Shown here: positions 45,807 to 54,547 of the stretch, one piece after another
Position numbering within the stretch: the first letter of the stretch is position 1
Layout of the letters: every line of letters starts with the position of its first letter
Origin: DASQHW01 sp963837155
GTDB lineage: Bacteria > Actinomycetota > Acidimicrobiia > IMCC26256 > PALSA-610
Direction: 5' to 3'
Assembly (NCBI GenBank): GCA_963837155.1
Contig: CAWIMB010000001.1
Span: 1,178,001-1,242,000 of the forward strand
Length of the DNA stretch: 64,000 nt
Program-made: the position numbers and the translations under genes
The notes under the pieces: model-generated
Seen by the model: only the letters and a program-made list of their open reading frames with translations
Database searches by the model: none
What the model was told of the DNA's origin: nothing

Positions 45807-46328
45807 CTACTCCACGTCGCGGACCGCGGCGATGCGCTGGACCGCGGCGGGTCTCGGGTTGTCGACCACGACGTTCTCGTAGTCGACGACCCGCAGCTCG
45901 CCGCGTACGACATCGAGCAGTTCACCCGGCTTCAGCAAGAACTCGAGCCGGCTCGGTCGTCCGAACCGCTCGTTGCCGGCCGCGAAGGTTTCGTAGAGAA
46001 GGACGCCGCCCGGCGCGACTGCCGCGACGAGTGCCGGCAGGAGCGGGCGGTGGAGATAGTTCGTCACGACAATGCCGGCGTAACGGCGCTCGAGAAACGC
46101 GAATGGGCCGCCGTCCTCGAGGTCGACCCCGATGAGCTCGACGCCGCCGTCGGCCCGCAGGTCGTCTGCTCGGGCAAGGTCGCGATCGACGGCGACAACC
46201 TCATGGCCCTGCGCGTGGAGGAACCGCGTGTGCCGTCCGCCGCCGCACGCGAGATCGAGAACGGCACCGCCGAGCGGGATCAAGCCCGCGTGCGCGAAGA
46301 CCCAGGCCGATGCCTCGTTCGCGCTCAC
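45807..46328 (-). CDS. Class I SAM-dependent methyltransferase (TehB-like)
   Basis: 173 residues from GTG 46328, overlapping the stop of the lactonase gene as GTGA. Motif I is VLDLACGGGRHTRFLHAQG with the acidic VVAVDRD after it; later LKPGELLDVVRGELRVVDYE. The size and the DLACGxGRHT motif are like TehB-type methyltransferases. Substrate unknown. Confidence 0.8.
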   Translation of the reverse strand: MSANEASAWVFAHAGLIPLGGAVLDLACGGGRHTRFLHAQGHEVVAVDRDLARADDLRADGGVELIGVDLEDGGPFAFLERRYAGIVVTNYLHRPLLPALVAAVAPGGVLLYETFAAGNERFGRPSRLEFLLKPGELLDVVRGELRVVDYENVVVDNPRPAAVQRIAAVRDVE

Positions 46329-47134
46329 ACGCGCGCGACGGGCGGCGTGATTCCCGGCACGTCGAGGCGCGTCCGGAGCACGCACCCGCGCAGCTCGGGA
46401 TGCTCGGTGTGGCCGCCGGTTGTCACGTACAGATACGGCCCGTCGAAGCACAGACTCGTCGCGATCTCCGACGGCGGATCGAGGCGACGATCGAGGGTGC
46501 CTTCGGGCGTGAAGCGGCCGATCCCGCCGCTCACGAGCGCGACCCACAGGCCACCGAGCTCGTCGACGGCCATGCCGTCGGGGTGCCCGTACTGCGACGC
46601 GTCGATGTCGCGTCGAACGCTGCGGTCGAGGTCGAAGACGATGATGCGGCGCGCGCGGGTGTCGCTCAGGTAGATCGTGCGTCCGTCCGGTGCGAGCGCG
46701 ACGCCGTTCGCGTGCACGACGTCCTCGATGACGATTTCCGGTCCGACGTCGTGGTCGACGCACCACAGCTCGCCGGGGATTTCCTCGGCCGCGGGGTCGA
46801 ACACCGCGAACCGCAACGCGCCCGCGTAGACGCGGCCGGCCTTGTCGGCGACGAGGTCGTTCCACCCCGCGACGCCGTCGACATGGAGGACCGTGCGCGT
46901 TGTGTCGTCCCGCACGTGGACGAGGTCGCGACCCGAGCAAACGATGCCGCCGTCGGCGTGCAGCGCGATGCCGCCGATCCCGCGGCGCTTGGGCACGACG
47001 GTCGTGATCTCGCCGTTCGCTCCGAGGCGGTGGACGCCGCCGCCGAGCACATCCGAGAACAACAGTGTGCCGTCGACGTCGACGGTCGGCGCTTCGACGA
47101 GCCCGTACCCGTGCGCGAGTACTTCCCACTCCAT
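46325..47134 (-). CDS. SMP-30/gluconolactonase family protein
   Basis: 269 residues from ATG 47134 (MEWEVLAHGYGLVEAPTVDV). Six-bladed propeller pattern: LLFSDVLGGGVHRL, GWNDLVADKAGRVYAG (metal-binding Asn-Asp), NGVALAPDGRTIYLSDT, and HPDGMAVDELGGLWVAL. These Ca/Zn-dependent enzymes hydrolyse sugar lactones. A sugar-acid role would fit the nearby xyl genes but is inference. TACGAT lies 9 bases upstream of the start. Confidence 0.85.
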   Translation of the reverse strand: MEWEVLAHGYGLVEAPTVDVDGTLLFSDVLGGGVHRLGANGEITTVVPKRRGIGGIALHADGGIVCSGRDLVHVRDDTTRTVLHVDGVAGWNDLVADKAGRVYAGALRFAVFDPAAEEIPGELWCVDHDVGPEIVIEDVVHANGVALAPDGRTIYLSDTRARRIIVFDLDRSVRRDIDASQYGHPDGMAVDELGGLWVALVSGGIGRFTPEGTLDRRLDPPSEIATSLCFDGPYLYVTTGGHTEHPELRGCVLRTRLDVPGITPPVARV

Positions 47135-47149
47135 AGGGTGAGGATCGTA

Positions 47150-47191
47150 GTGCGGACGCAGCGGAGCCAGGGATGGCGCAGCGGAGGGAGC
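47150..47191 (+). repeat. Dispersed repeat, second family, copy D
   Basis: GTGCGGACGCAGCGGAGCCA then GGGATGGCGCAGCGGAGGGAGC, matching copy E at 29926-29966. Its GGAGGG (47183-47188) sits 9 bases before GTG 47198 and is the only Shine-Dalgarno for xylB. Confidence 0.7.
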
Positions 47192-47197
47192 ATCGAC

Positions 47198-48565
47198 GTG
47201 CCGCTCGTGCTTGGTGTCGACTCGTCGACGCAGTCCACGAAGGTGGAGGTGCGTGACGCCGATACCGGTGCGCTCGTTGCCGAGGGGCGCGCGCCGCATC
47301 CGCCCACGACGCCGCCGCGCAGCGAGCAACATCCAGACGCGTGGTGGGACGCGCTCGAGTCGGCAAAGAGCGGACTGCCGGAAGTCGACGCGATCGCGGT
47401 TGCCGGCCAGCAACACGGACTCGTCGCGCTCGATGCTCGGGGCGAGGTCATCCGGCCCGCCAAGCTCTGGAACGACACGGAATCGGCGCCCGACGCGCGC
47501 TGGCTGCGCGGACAGCTCGACGACGAAGGCTGGGCACGTGCATGTGGATCGGTCCCGCTCGCGGCGTTCACGATCGCGAAGCTGTCGTGGCTGCACCGGG
47601 CGGAACCAGACTCGTGGGCGCGTCTCGCGCGCGTGTGCCTGCCGCACGACTGGCTGACGTGGAAGTTGAGCGGCGCGTTCGCGACCGACCGGGGCGACGC
47701 GTCGGGTACCGGCTATTTCTCGGCCGCGGAGAACGCGTACCGCACCGATCTCCTTGCGATCGTCGAGGACGCGGATTGGACGGAGCGCTTGCCGCGCGTC
47801 GCGGCACCGGCGGAAGTGGTCGGTACGTGCGGCGCCGCCGTTGTCGCACCAGGGACCGGCGACAACATGGCGGCCGCGCTCGGGATCGGTCTCGAGCCGG
47901 GCGATGTCGCAATTTCGATCGGGACCTCGGGCACGGCCTTTGCAGTCAGCGCGACACCGACATTCGACGCGTCGGGCGCGGTCGCGGGTTTCGCCGATGC
48001 GCGCGGCCGCTTCTTGCCGCTCGTCTGCACGTTGAACGCGACCAAGGTGACCGACGCAGTCGCCGAACTGCTCGGTGTCGACGCGGCCCGGCTCGACGCG
48101 CTCGCGCTGGACGCGACCGCGGGCGCCGGCGGCGTGACGCTCGTGCCGTACTTCGACGGAGAGCGGACCCCCGACCGGCCGGACGCGACCGGGACGATCG
48201 CCGGGCTGCGATCGGACGTGACTCGCGAGCAGCTCGCCCGCGCCGCGTTCGAAGGAGTGGTGTGCGGGCTCCTCGATGCGCTCGACGCGCTGGGCACCGC
48301 CGGCGTCGAGGTCGGCGGACGGCTCGTGCTCGTAGGTGGCGGCGCCCGCTCACCGGCCTTCCGGCGCGTGCTCGCCGACGTCGCCGGGCGGGCGGCGACG
48401 GTGCCGGCGCCGGCCGAGCATGTCGCGACGGGTGCCTGTCTGCAGGCCGCGGCCGCGCTGCACGGTGCGTGGCCCGACTGGAAGCTCGGCGGGGGAGCGA
48501 TCGTCGAACCAGAGCCCATCGAGCGCGACGCGATTCGGGACCGGTACCGCGACACGGCGCAGTAG
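47198..48565 (+). CDS. xylB: Xylulokinase (FGGY family)
   Basis: 455 residues from GTG 47198; GTG 47207 is an alternative. LGVDSSTQSTKVEVRD, AVAGQQHGLVALD (the GQQHG motif of xylulokinases), WNDTES, ISIGTSGTAFAV and VLVGGGARSPAFRRVLADVAG. It phosphorylates D-xylulose, the product of XylA. The open frame upstream of 47198 runs through repeat D and the antisense of the lactonase gene. The start and ribosome site come from repeat D. Confidence 0.93.
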   Translation: MPLVLGVDSSTQSTKVEVRDADTGALVAEGRAPHPPTTPPRSEQHPDAWWDALESAKSGLPEVDAIAVAGQQHGLVALDARGEVIRPAKLWNDTESAPDARWLRGQLDDEGWARACGSVPLAAFTIAKLSWLHRAEPDSWARLARVCLPHDWLTWKLSGAFATDRGDASGTGYFSAAENAYRTDLLAIVEDADWTERLPRVAAPAEVVGTCGAAVVAPGTGDNMAAALGIGLEPGDVAISIGTSGTAFAVSATPTFDASGAVAGFADARGRFLPLVCTLNATKVTDAVAELLGVDAARLDALALDATAGAGGVTLVPYFDGERTPDRPDATGTIAGLRSDVTREQLARAAFEGVVCGLLDALDALGTAGVEVGGRLVLVGGGARSPAFRRVLADVAGRAATVPAPAEHVATGACLQAAAALHGAWPDWKLGGGAIVEPEPIERDAIRDRYRDTAQ

Positions 48566-48578
48566 GTTCGGAGGATGG

Positions 48579-48626
48579 GAGACGACAGCACAGCGACCGT
48601 AGGGGAGCGGAGCGTGGAGTCGACCC
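48579..48626 (+). repeat. Dispersed pre-start repeat, copy B (intact)
   Basis: GAGACGACAGCACAGCGACC, GTAGGGGAGC, then GGAGCGTGGAGTCGACCC, ending two bases before ATG 48628. Same two halves as copies A and C. GTGGAG may be the ribosome site. Confidence 0.75.
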
Positions 48627-48627
48627 A

Positions 48628-50016
48628 ATGAGTATGGAATTCGCCGGCTCGATCCTCGACCTCGTCGGCAATACGCCGCTCGTGCGGCTGAAGCGCATCT
48701 CCGAAGCCGACGGCGTGCCGGGCACGTTGCTCGCCAAGGTCGAGACCGTGAACCCCGGCGGCAGCGTGAAGGACCGCGCCACGATCGCGATGATCGACGC
48801 GGCCGAGCGTGACGGCCTGTTGCAACCGGGCGGCACGATCGTCGAACCGACGTCCGGCAACACCGGCGCCGGGCTCGCGATCGTGGCCGCGCAGCGCGGC
48901 TACCGCTGCATCTTCGTCATGAGCGACAAGATGAGCGACGAGAAGGTCGCGCTGTTGCGCGCCTACGGCGCCGAAGTCGTCGTGTGTCCGACTGCGGTCC
49001 CACCGGAGGATCCGCGCTCGTACTACTCGACGGCCGAGCGGCTGGTCCGCGAGACACCGGGCGCGTTCCGGCCCGACCAGTACTCCAATCCTGCGAACCC
49101 GGCCGCGCACTTCGCGACGACCGGGCCCGAGATCTGGCGCCAGACCGACGGGCGTATCACACACTTCGTCGCGGGCTTGGGAACCGGTGGCACGATCACC
49201 GGTGTCGGCAAGTTCCTGAAGAGCCAGAACACGAACGTGCAGATCGTGGGTGCCGACCCGTCGGGTTCGGTGTACTCCGGCGGCACCGGTCGTCCATACC
49301 TCACCGAAGGCATCGGTGAGGATTTCTGGCCGACCACGTACGACCCGTCGATCGTGGATCGGGTCATCGAGGTGAGTGATGCTGAGGCGTTCGCGATGGC
49401 GCGACACGTCACGCGGGAAGAAGGCCTGATGATCGGTGGGTCGGGCGGAACGGCGGTGCACGCCGCGCTCGTCGTCGCGCTCGACGCCGGACCCGACGCG
49501 GTCGTCGTTGTGCTGCTGCCCGATTCCGGCCGCAACTACCTGTCGAAGATCTTCAATGATCAGTGGATGTACGACATGGGCTTCCTGCGCGCCGATTCGC
49601 CGGTTGCCGGTGACGTGCTCGCAACGAAGGGCCACCACATGCCGGACTTCGTGCTGATCACGCCCGAAGAGCCGGCGCGCGATGCGATCAAGCTCATGCA
49701 CGACACCGGAGTGTCACAGCTGGTGGTGAGTGTCACCAAGGAGTTGCCGCTCGCAGCGAAAGAGGTGACCGGGACTTTGCGCGAGCTCGAGCTGATGGAC
49801 CTCGCGTTCCGCGATCGCGACGTGCTCGAGCGGCCCGTCGGCGACATCATGAGCGCGCCGATGCCGATGATCGGGATCGGCGAACCGGTTGGCCGCATCG
49901 TCGCGTGTCTCGATGCCCAGCCATCGGTGCTCGTGCTCGACGGTGGCCACCCGATCGGCGTGCTGACCCGGAGCGACGTCCTCGGGTTCCTCGCGGCACG
50001 CGCCGAAACGGAGTAA
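48628..50016 (+). CDS. Cystathionine beta-synthase
   Basis: 462 residues from ATG 48628 (ATG 48634 also possible). PLP domain with the Schiff-base lysine in NPGGSVKDRATIAMI, phosphate loop PTSGNTGAGLAI, and GTGGTITGVGKFL; then a pair of CBS domains (MPDFVLITPEEPARDAIKLM, VGDIMSAPMPMIGIGEPVGR). The C-terminal CBS pair distinguishes it from plain cysteine synthase. It condenses homocysteine and serine to cystathionine. metB follows after two bases, making a transsulfuration pair. Confidence 0.92.
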   Translation: MSMEFAGSILDLVGNTPLVRLKRISEADGVPGTLLAKVETVNPGGSVKDRATIAMIDAAERDGLLQPGGTIVEPTSGNTGAGLAIVAAQRGYRCIFVMSDKMSDEKVALLRAYGAEVVVCPTAVPPEDPRSYYSTAERLVRETPGAFRPDQYSNPANPAAHFATTGPEIWRQTDGRITHFVAGLGTGGTITGVGKFLKSQNTNVQIVGADPSGSVYSGGTGRPYLTEGIGEDFWPTTYDPSIVDRVIEVSDAEAFAMARHVTREEGLMIGGSGGTAVHAALVVALDAGPDAVVVVLLPDSGRNYLSKIFNDQWMYDMGFLRADSPVAGDVLATKGHHMPDFVLITPEEPARDAIKLMHDTGVSQLVVSVTKELPLAAKEVTGTLRELELMDLAFRDRDVLERPVGDIMSAPMPMIGIGEPVGRIVACLDAQPSVLVLDGGHPIGVLTRSDVLGFLAARAETE

Positions 50017-50018
50017 GC

Positions 50019-51168
50019 GTGTCCGCCGGCGACGGATTCGAGACCCGCGCGATTCACGCCGGACAAGCGCCTGACCCGCACACCGGTGCGATCATCCCAC
50101 CGATCACGCTCGCCACGACGTTCGCGCAAGAGGCCGTCGGCAAGCACAAGGGGTACGAGACGCGCGCAGCGGCAACCCGACGCGTAGCGCGATGGAGACG
50201 TGCGTCGCGTCGCTCGAGGGGGCGGGCAACGGCCTGGCGTTCGCGAGCGGCTCGCGGCCGAAGACGCAATCCTGCGCACGCTCGACCCCGGCGATCACGT
50301 GATCCTGCCGAACGACGCGTACGGCGGCACCTACCGGCTCGCCGCGCACGTGCACGAACGCTTCGGGCTCGCGGTGGAGCGCGTGTGACCTCCGCGATCT
50401 GAGTGCAGCTCGCCGCCGAATGGCGTGACGAGACGCGTCTCGTATGGGTCGAGACACCGACGAACCCGATGCTGAACATCGTCGACATCGAGGCGGTGGC
50501 GAGGATCGCGCACGAGCGCCAGGCGCGGGTCGTGGTCGACAACACGTTCGCGACCCCGTACCTGCAGCAACCGCTCGCGCTCGGCGCCGATGCCTCCGTG
50601 CACTCCTCCACCAAGTATCTCGGTGGACATTCCGACGTCGTGGGCGGCTTCATCGCGCTGCATGACGCGGAATGGGCCGACGAGCTCCGCTTCTTGCAGA
50701 ACGCGATGGGAGCGGTGCCGTCGCCATTCGACTGCTATCTCGTGCTGCGCGGCGTCAAGACGCTCGCCGTCCGGATGCAGGCGCATTGCGCGAATGCCCG
50801 CGCCATCGTGCAGTTGCTGCGCGAGCACGACGCCGTCGCCGAGGTGTTGTATCCCGATACGTCGGAAGTCGCCGCGCGGCAGATGCGTGACTTCGGCGGC
50901 ATGGTCAGCTTCCTCGCCCTCGACGAAGACACCGCACTCGATGTGGTTGCGCGCACGCGCCTGTTCACACTGGCGGAGTCGCTGGGCGCGGTCGAGTCGC
51001 TGATCGAACATCCCGCCCGGATGACCCACGCTTCGGCGGCCGGCTCACCGCTCGAGGTCGACCCGCGCTTGGTGCGACTGTCGGTCGGCATCGAGACGAC
51101 GCGAAGATCTCGTCAGCGATCTCCGCCAAGCGTTGGACGCTGCGTTCGCGGGTAACGCGAGCGTGTGA
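50019..51168 (+). pseudogene. metB: Cystathionine gamma-synthase/lyase, five frame breaks
   Basis: Joined 382 residues, normal for the family. FETRAIHAGQAPDPHTGAII at the start, DAYGGTYRLAAHV, ETPTNPMLNIVDI, VVDNTFATPYLQQPL, and the PLP lysine in HSSTKYLGGHSDVVGG. Breaks: a lost base near 50160 (YE-YARSGNPT), a lost base near 50251 (FASG-LAAEDA), an extra T at 50386, an extra A at 50402, and an extra base near 51102 (GIET-EDLVSDL). Between breaks the protein is well conserved. It makes or cleaves cystathionine with the adjacent synthase. The restored end overlaps the udgX start (GTGA), which argues that the gene is real and its frame mis-called. Confidence 0.82.
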
Positions 51169-51767
51169 CGACGACGCTCGACGAGCTGCGCGCCCAAGCC
51201 GCCCGCTGTACGGCTTGCGATCTCTACAAGAACGCCACCCAGGTCGTGTTCGGTGAGGGCCCGGTGCCGGCGCCGTTGGTGTTGATGGGTGAGGTGCCGG
51301 GCGACAAGGAGGACAAGGCCGGCCACCCGTTCGTCGGTCCCGCGGGCAAGATCCTCGACGACACGCTCGTCGAGGCGGGGATCGACCGCTCGCTGGTATA
51401 CGTGACGAACGCGGTCAAGCACTTCAAGTGGGTGCCGGCCCGGGGCGGCAAGGTGCGATTGCACAAGAAGCCGAACCGCGCGGAGATCACGGCGTGCAAG
51501 CAATGGTGGGAGCGCGAGCTCGATGTCGTCCGGCCCGGAGTACTCGGCCTGCTTGGCGCGACCGCGGCCCAAGCCGTGTTCGGGCCGCAGTTCCGCGTCA
51601 CCAAGGAGCGGGGCCGGTGGTTCGAGCTCGACAAGGGCATCAACGCGCTCGCCACGATCCACCCGTCGGCCGTATTGCGCGCCCAAGAGCGCCGCGACGA
51701 GGAATACGCAGGCTTGGTCCGCGATCTGCAGCTCATCGCCAACCGTTTGGGCAGTTCCCGGGGGTAG
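51165..51767 (+). CDS. udgX: UdgX-type uracil-DNA glycosylase (uracil-DNA crosslinking)
   Basis: 200 residues from GTG 51165. Fe-S cysteines in RCTACDLYKNA and ITACKQWW; motif A GEVPGDKEDKAGHPFVGP; and the UdgX-specific insert NAVKHFKWVPARGGKVRLHK. The histidine in RLHKKP matches the residue that, in Mycobacterium smegmatis UdgX, bonds covalently to the abasic site after uracil removal. HPSAVLRA is motif B. This separates it from ordinary family 4 enzymes, which lack the loop. Fourth gene of the xylB-CBS-metB line. Confidence 0.88.
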   Translation: MTTTLDELRAQAARCTACDLYKNATQVVFGEGPVPAPLVLMGEVPGDKEDKAGHPFVGPAGKILDDTLVEAGIDRSLVYVTNAVKHFKWVPARGGKVRLHKKPNRAEITACKQWWERELDVVRPGVLGLLGATAAQAVFGPQFRVTKERGRWFELDKGINALATIHPSAVLRAQERRDEEYAGLVRDLQLIANRLGSSRG

Positions 51768-51791
51768 GGCACCGGTTCGTGCCCAAACGGT

Positions 51792-52559
51792 CTACGGGAA
51801 CGTCTGGCCGACGAGGCGGCGCTGCTTGAACTGCGCCTTCAAGTAGTCCTTGTTCATCAGCGCGATGAAGTCGATCGAGATGCCCTTCGGGCAGGCGGCC
51901 TCGCACTCGCGATGGTTCGTGCACGATCCGAAGTACGTCTCCATGGTCTCGACCATATTGATCGTGCGTTCCCACCGCTCGGCCTGGCCCTGCGGGAGCA
52001 GGTTGAGGTGCTGCATCTTCGCCGAGGTGAACAGCTGGGCCGCACCGTTCGGGCACGCGGCGACGCACGCGCCGCAGGCGATGCACTCAGCGGCGTCCAT
52101 GGCCGCGTCCGCGACGGGCTTCGGGATCGGGATCTCGTTTCCGTCGGGCGCGCCGCCGGTACCGACGCCGATGTAGCCGCCCGACTCGATGATGCGGTCG
52201 AACGGGCTCCGGTCGACGATCAGGTCCCTGATCAACGGGAAGGCCGCTGCCCGCCACGGCTCGATGGTGATGTGATCGCCGTCGCGGTACTTGCGCATGT
52301 GCAGCTGGCAGGCGGCGGTGCGAACCGCCGGTCCGTGGGCTTGTCCGTCGATCATGAAGCCGCACGATCCGCAGATCCCCTCGCGGCAATCGTGGTCGAA
52401 CGCGATCGGCTCCTTGCCGTCGTGCATCAGCCGCTCGTTGACGAGATCGAGCATCTCGAGGAACGACATGTCGGGGCTCACGCCCGGCACGTCGTAGGTC
52501 TCGAACTTGCCCGGCACGTTGGCCGCCGGCTGCCGCCAAACGGTCAACGTGATCTTCAT
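51792..52559 (-). CDS. sdhB: Succinate dehydrogenase iron-sulfur subunit
   Basis: 255 residues. 2Fe-2S cluster ligands in DHDCREGICGSCGFMIDG plus a later cysteine (TAACQLH), 4Fe-4S and 3Fe-4S ligands in CIACGACVAACPNGAAQ and CTNHRECEAACPKGI. It carries electrons from SdhA flavin to the membrane subunit. The sequence is of the type paired with a single five-helix cytochrome b. Last gene of sdhCAB; repeat C lies between sdhA and sdhB. Convergent with udgX, 24 bases apart. Confidence 0.96.
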   Translation of the reverse strand: MKITLTVWRQPAANVPGKFETYDVPGVSPDMSFLEMLDLVNERLMHDGKEPIAFDHDCREGICGSCGFMIDGQAHGPAVRTAACQLHMRKYRDGDHITIEPWRAAAFPLIRDLIVDRSPFDRIIESGGYIGVGTGGAPDGNEIPIPKPVADAAMDAAECIACGACVAACPNGAAQLFTSAKMQHLNLLPQGQAERWERTINMVETMETYFGSCTNHRECEAACPKGISIDFIALMNKDYLKAQFKQRRLVGQTFP

Positions 52560-52569
52560 ACGGTTCTAT

Positions 52570-52617
52570 GGGTCGCTCCACGCTCCCTCCGGTCGCTGCG
52601 CTGTCGTTGCGCTCGTC
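52570..52617 (-). repeat. Dispersed pre-start repeat, copy C (minus strand)
   Basis: Read on the minus strand: ACGACAGCGCAGCGACCGG, then AGGGAGCGTGGAGCGACCC, 10 bases before the sdhB ATG. It fills most of the gap between sdhA and sdhB and matches copies A and B. Confidence 0.75.
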
Positions 52618-52627
52618 ATTCCAACCC

Positions 52628-54547
52628 CTACTTGTAAGACCGCGTCGACGGATGCACGAATTCGAAGTTCAGTGGTTCCTTGTGCAGCTTCGGTTCGATA
52701 CCGACACCGGTGAACTCCCATGCCGCGACGTACGCGTAGTGCTCGTCGTCGCGCAGCGCTTCGCCGTCTTCGGTCTGGTACTCCTCCCGGAAATGGCCGC
52801 CGCATGATTCGTTGCGCTGGAGCGCGTCGATGCACAGCAGTTCCCCGAACTCGAGGAAGTCCGCGACCCGCCCGGCCTTTTCGAGCGCCTGGTTGCGCGT
52901 CTCGTTCTCACCGAGCACGCGCACGTTCTTCCAGAATTCCTCACGGATCGCAGGAATCTCGGCCAGCGCCTTGTTGAGCGACTGCTCGGTGCGTGACATC
53001 CCGCAGTTGTCCCACAGCACCGTGCCGAGATGGCGATGGATCTCGTCGACAGTCTTCTCGCCGTTGATCGACAGCAGCTTGCGCACCTGGTCTTCGACGC
53101 CCTGCTCGGCCTCTTTGAACGCGGGATCGTCGACCGGTACCGGCAACGTTCCGAGCATCGGCGCGAGGTAGTCGCCGATCGTGTACGGGAGGACGAAGTA
53201 GCCGTCGGCGAGCCCCTGCATCAGGGCCGACGCTCCGAGTCGGTTCGCGCCGTGGTCGGAGAAGTTTGCTTCGCCGAGCACGAACAACCCGGGCAGGTTG
53301 CTCATCAGGTGGTAGTCGACCCAGAGACCGCCCATCGCGTAGTGGATCGCCGGGTAGATGCGCATCGGGACCCGGTACGGGTTCTCGCCGGTGATCTTCT
53401 CGTACATCTCGAAGAGGTTGCCGTACCGCTCCTCGATCACCGGCTGACCGAGCCGCGCGATCGATTCCTTGAAGTCGAGGTACACGCCGTTCTTCAACGG
53501 GCCCACGCCGCGCCCCGCCTCGACCATGCGCTTGATCGCGCGCGACGCCACGTCGCGCGGCACGAGGTTGCCGAACGCGGGATATTGCCGCTCCAGGAAG
53601 TAGTCGCGGTCCTCTTCGGGAATCTGGTCGGGTGGCCGCGTGTCTTCCATCTTCTTGGGAACCCACACCCGCCCGTCGTTCCGCAACGACTCCGACATCA
53701 ACGTGAGCTTGCTCTGGAACTCGTCGCTGGCCGGGATGCACGTGGGGTGGATCTGGGTGAAGCACGGGTTCGCGAAGTACGCACCCTTCTTCGCGGCGCG
53801 CCACGCCGCGGTCACATTCGACGCCTTGGCGTTCGTCGAGAGGTAGAAGACGTTGCCGTAGCCGCCGGTTGCCAGCACGACCGCGTGCGCCGACATCGAG
53901 TACACCTCGCCGGTGTTGAGGTCGCGACACACGATGCCGGCCGCGCGGCCGTCCTTGACCACGAGGTCGAGCATCTCGGTGCGGGGGTACAACGTCACGC
54001 CGCCGGTGTGCACTTGGCGCATCAGCGCCTGGTACGCGCCGAGCAGCAGCTGCTGGCCCGTCTGCCCGCGCGTAGAACGTGCGCGACACCTGGGCGCCGC
54101 CGAACGACCGGTTGTCGAGCATGCCGCCGTACTCACGTGCGAACGGCACACCCTGGGCGACGCACTGGTCGATGATGTCGACCGAGAGCTGCGCGAGCCG
54201 ATACACGTTCCCTTCGCGCGACCGGTAATCGCCGCCCTTGATCGTGTCGTAGAACAGCCGCTGGACGCTGTCGCCGTCGTTCTTGTAATTCTTGGCGGCG
54301 TTGATGCCGCCCTGGGCGGCGATCGAGTGGGCCCGGCGCGGTGAGTCGTGGAACGTGATGACTTTCACGTTGTAACCGAGCTCGGCGAGGCTCGCGGCCG
54401 CGGACGCACCACCGAGACCGGTGCCGACCATGATGATGTCGAACCGGCGCTTGTTCGCGGGGTTGACGAGCTTGATGTCGAACTTGTGCTTGTCCCACTT
54501 CGCTTCGAGCGGGCCCGGGGGGACGTCGATTCGAGATCCATCGTCAT
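52628..54547 (-). CDS. sdhA: Succinate dehydrogenase flavoprotein subunit (two frame breaks)
   Basis: Joined 639 residues. It starts MTMDLES and, after a lost base near 54527, continues VPPGPLEAKWDKHKFDI. FAD-binding VGTGLGGASAAASLAELGY, the FAD-linking SIAAQGGINAAKN, then after a break near 54068 (RTFYAR-GQTGQQLLLGAY) the active-site HPTCIPASDEFQS and MGGLWVDYHLMSNLPG. It oxidises succinate to fumarate on the inner face of the membrane. ATG 54547 overlaps the sdhC stop (ATGA). The breaks sit in otherwise conserved sequence, so a read error is likely. Confidence 0.92.
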
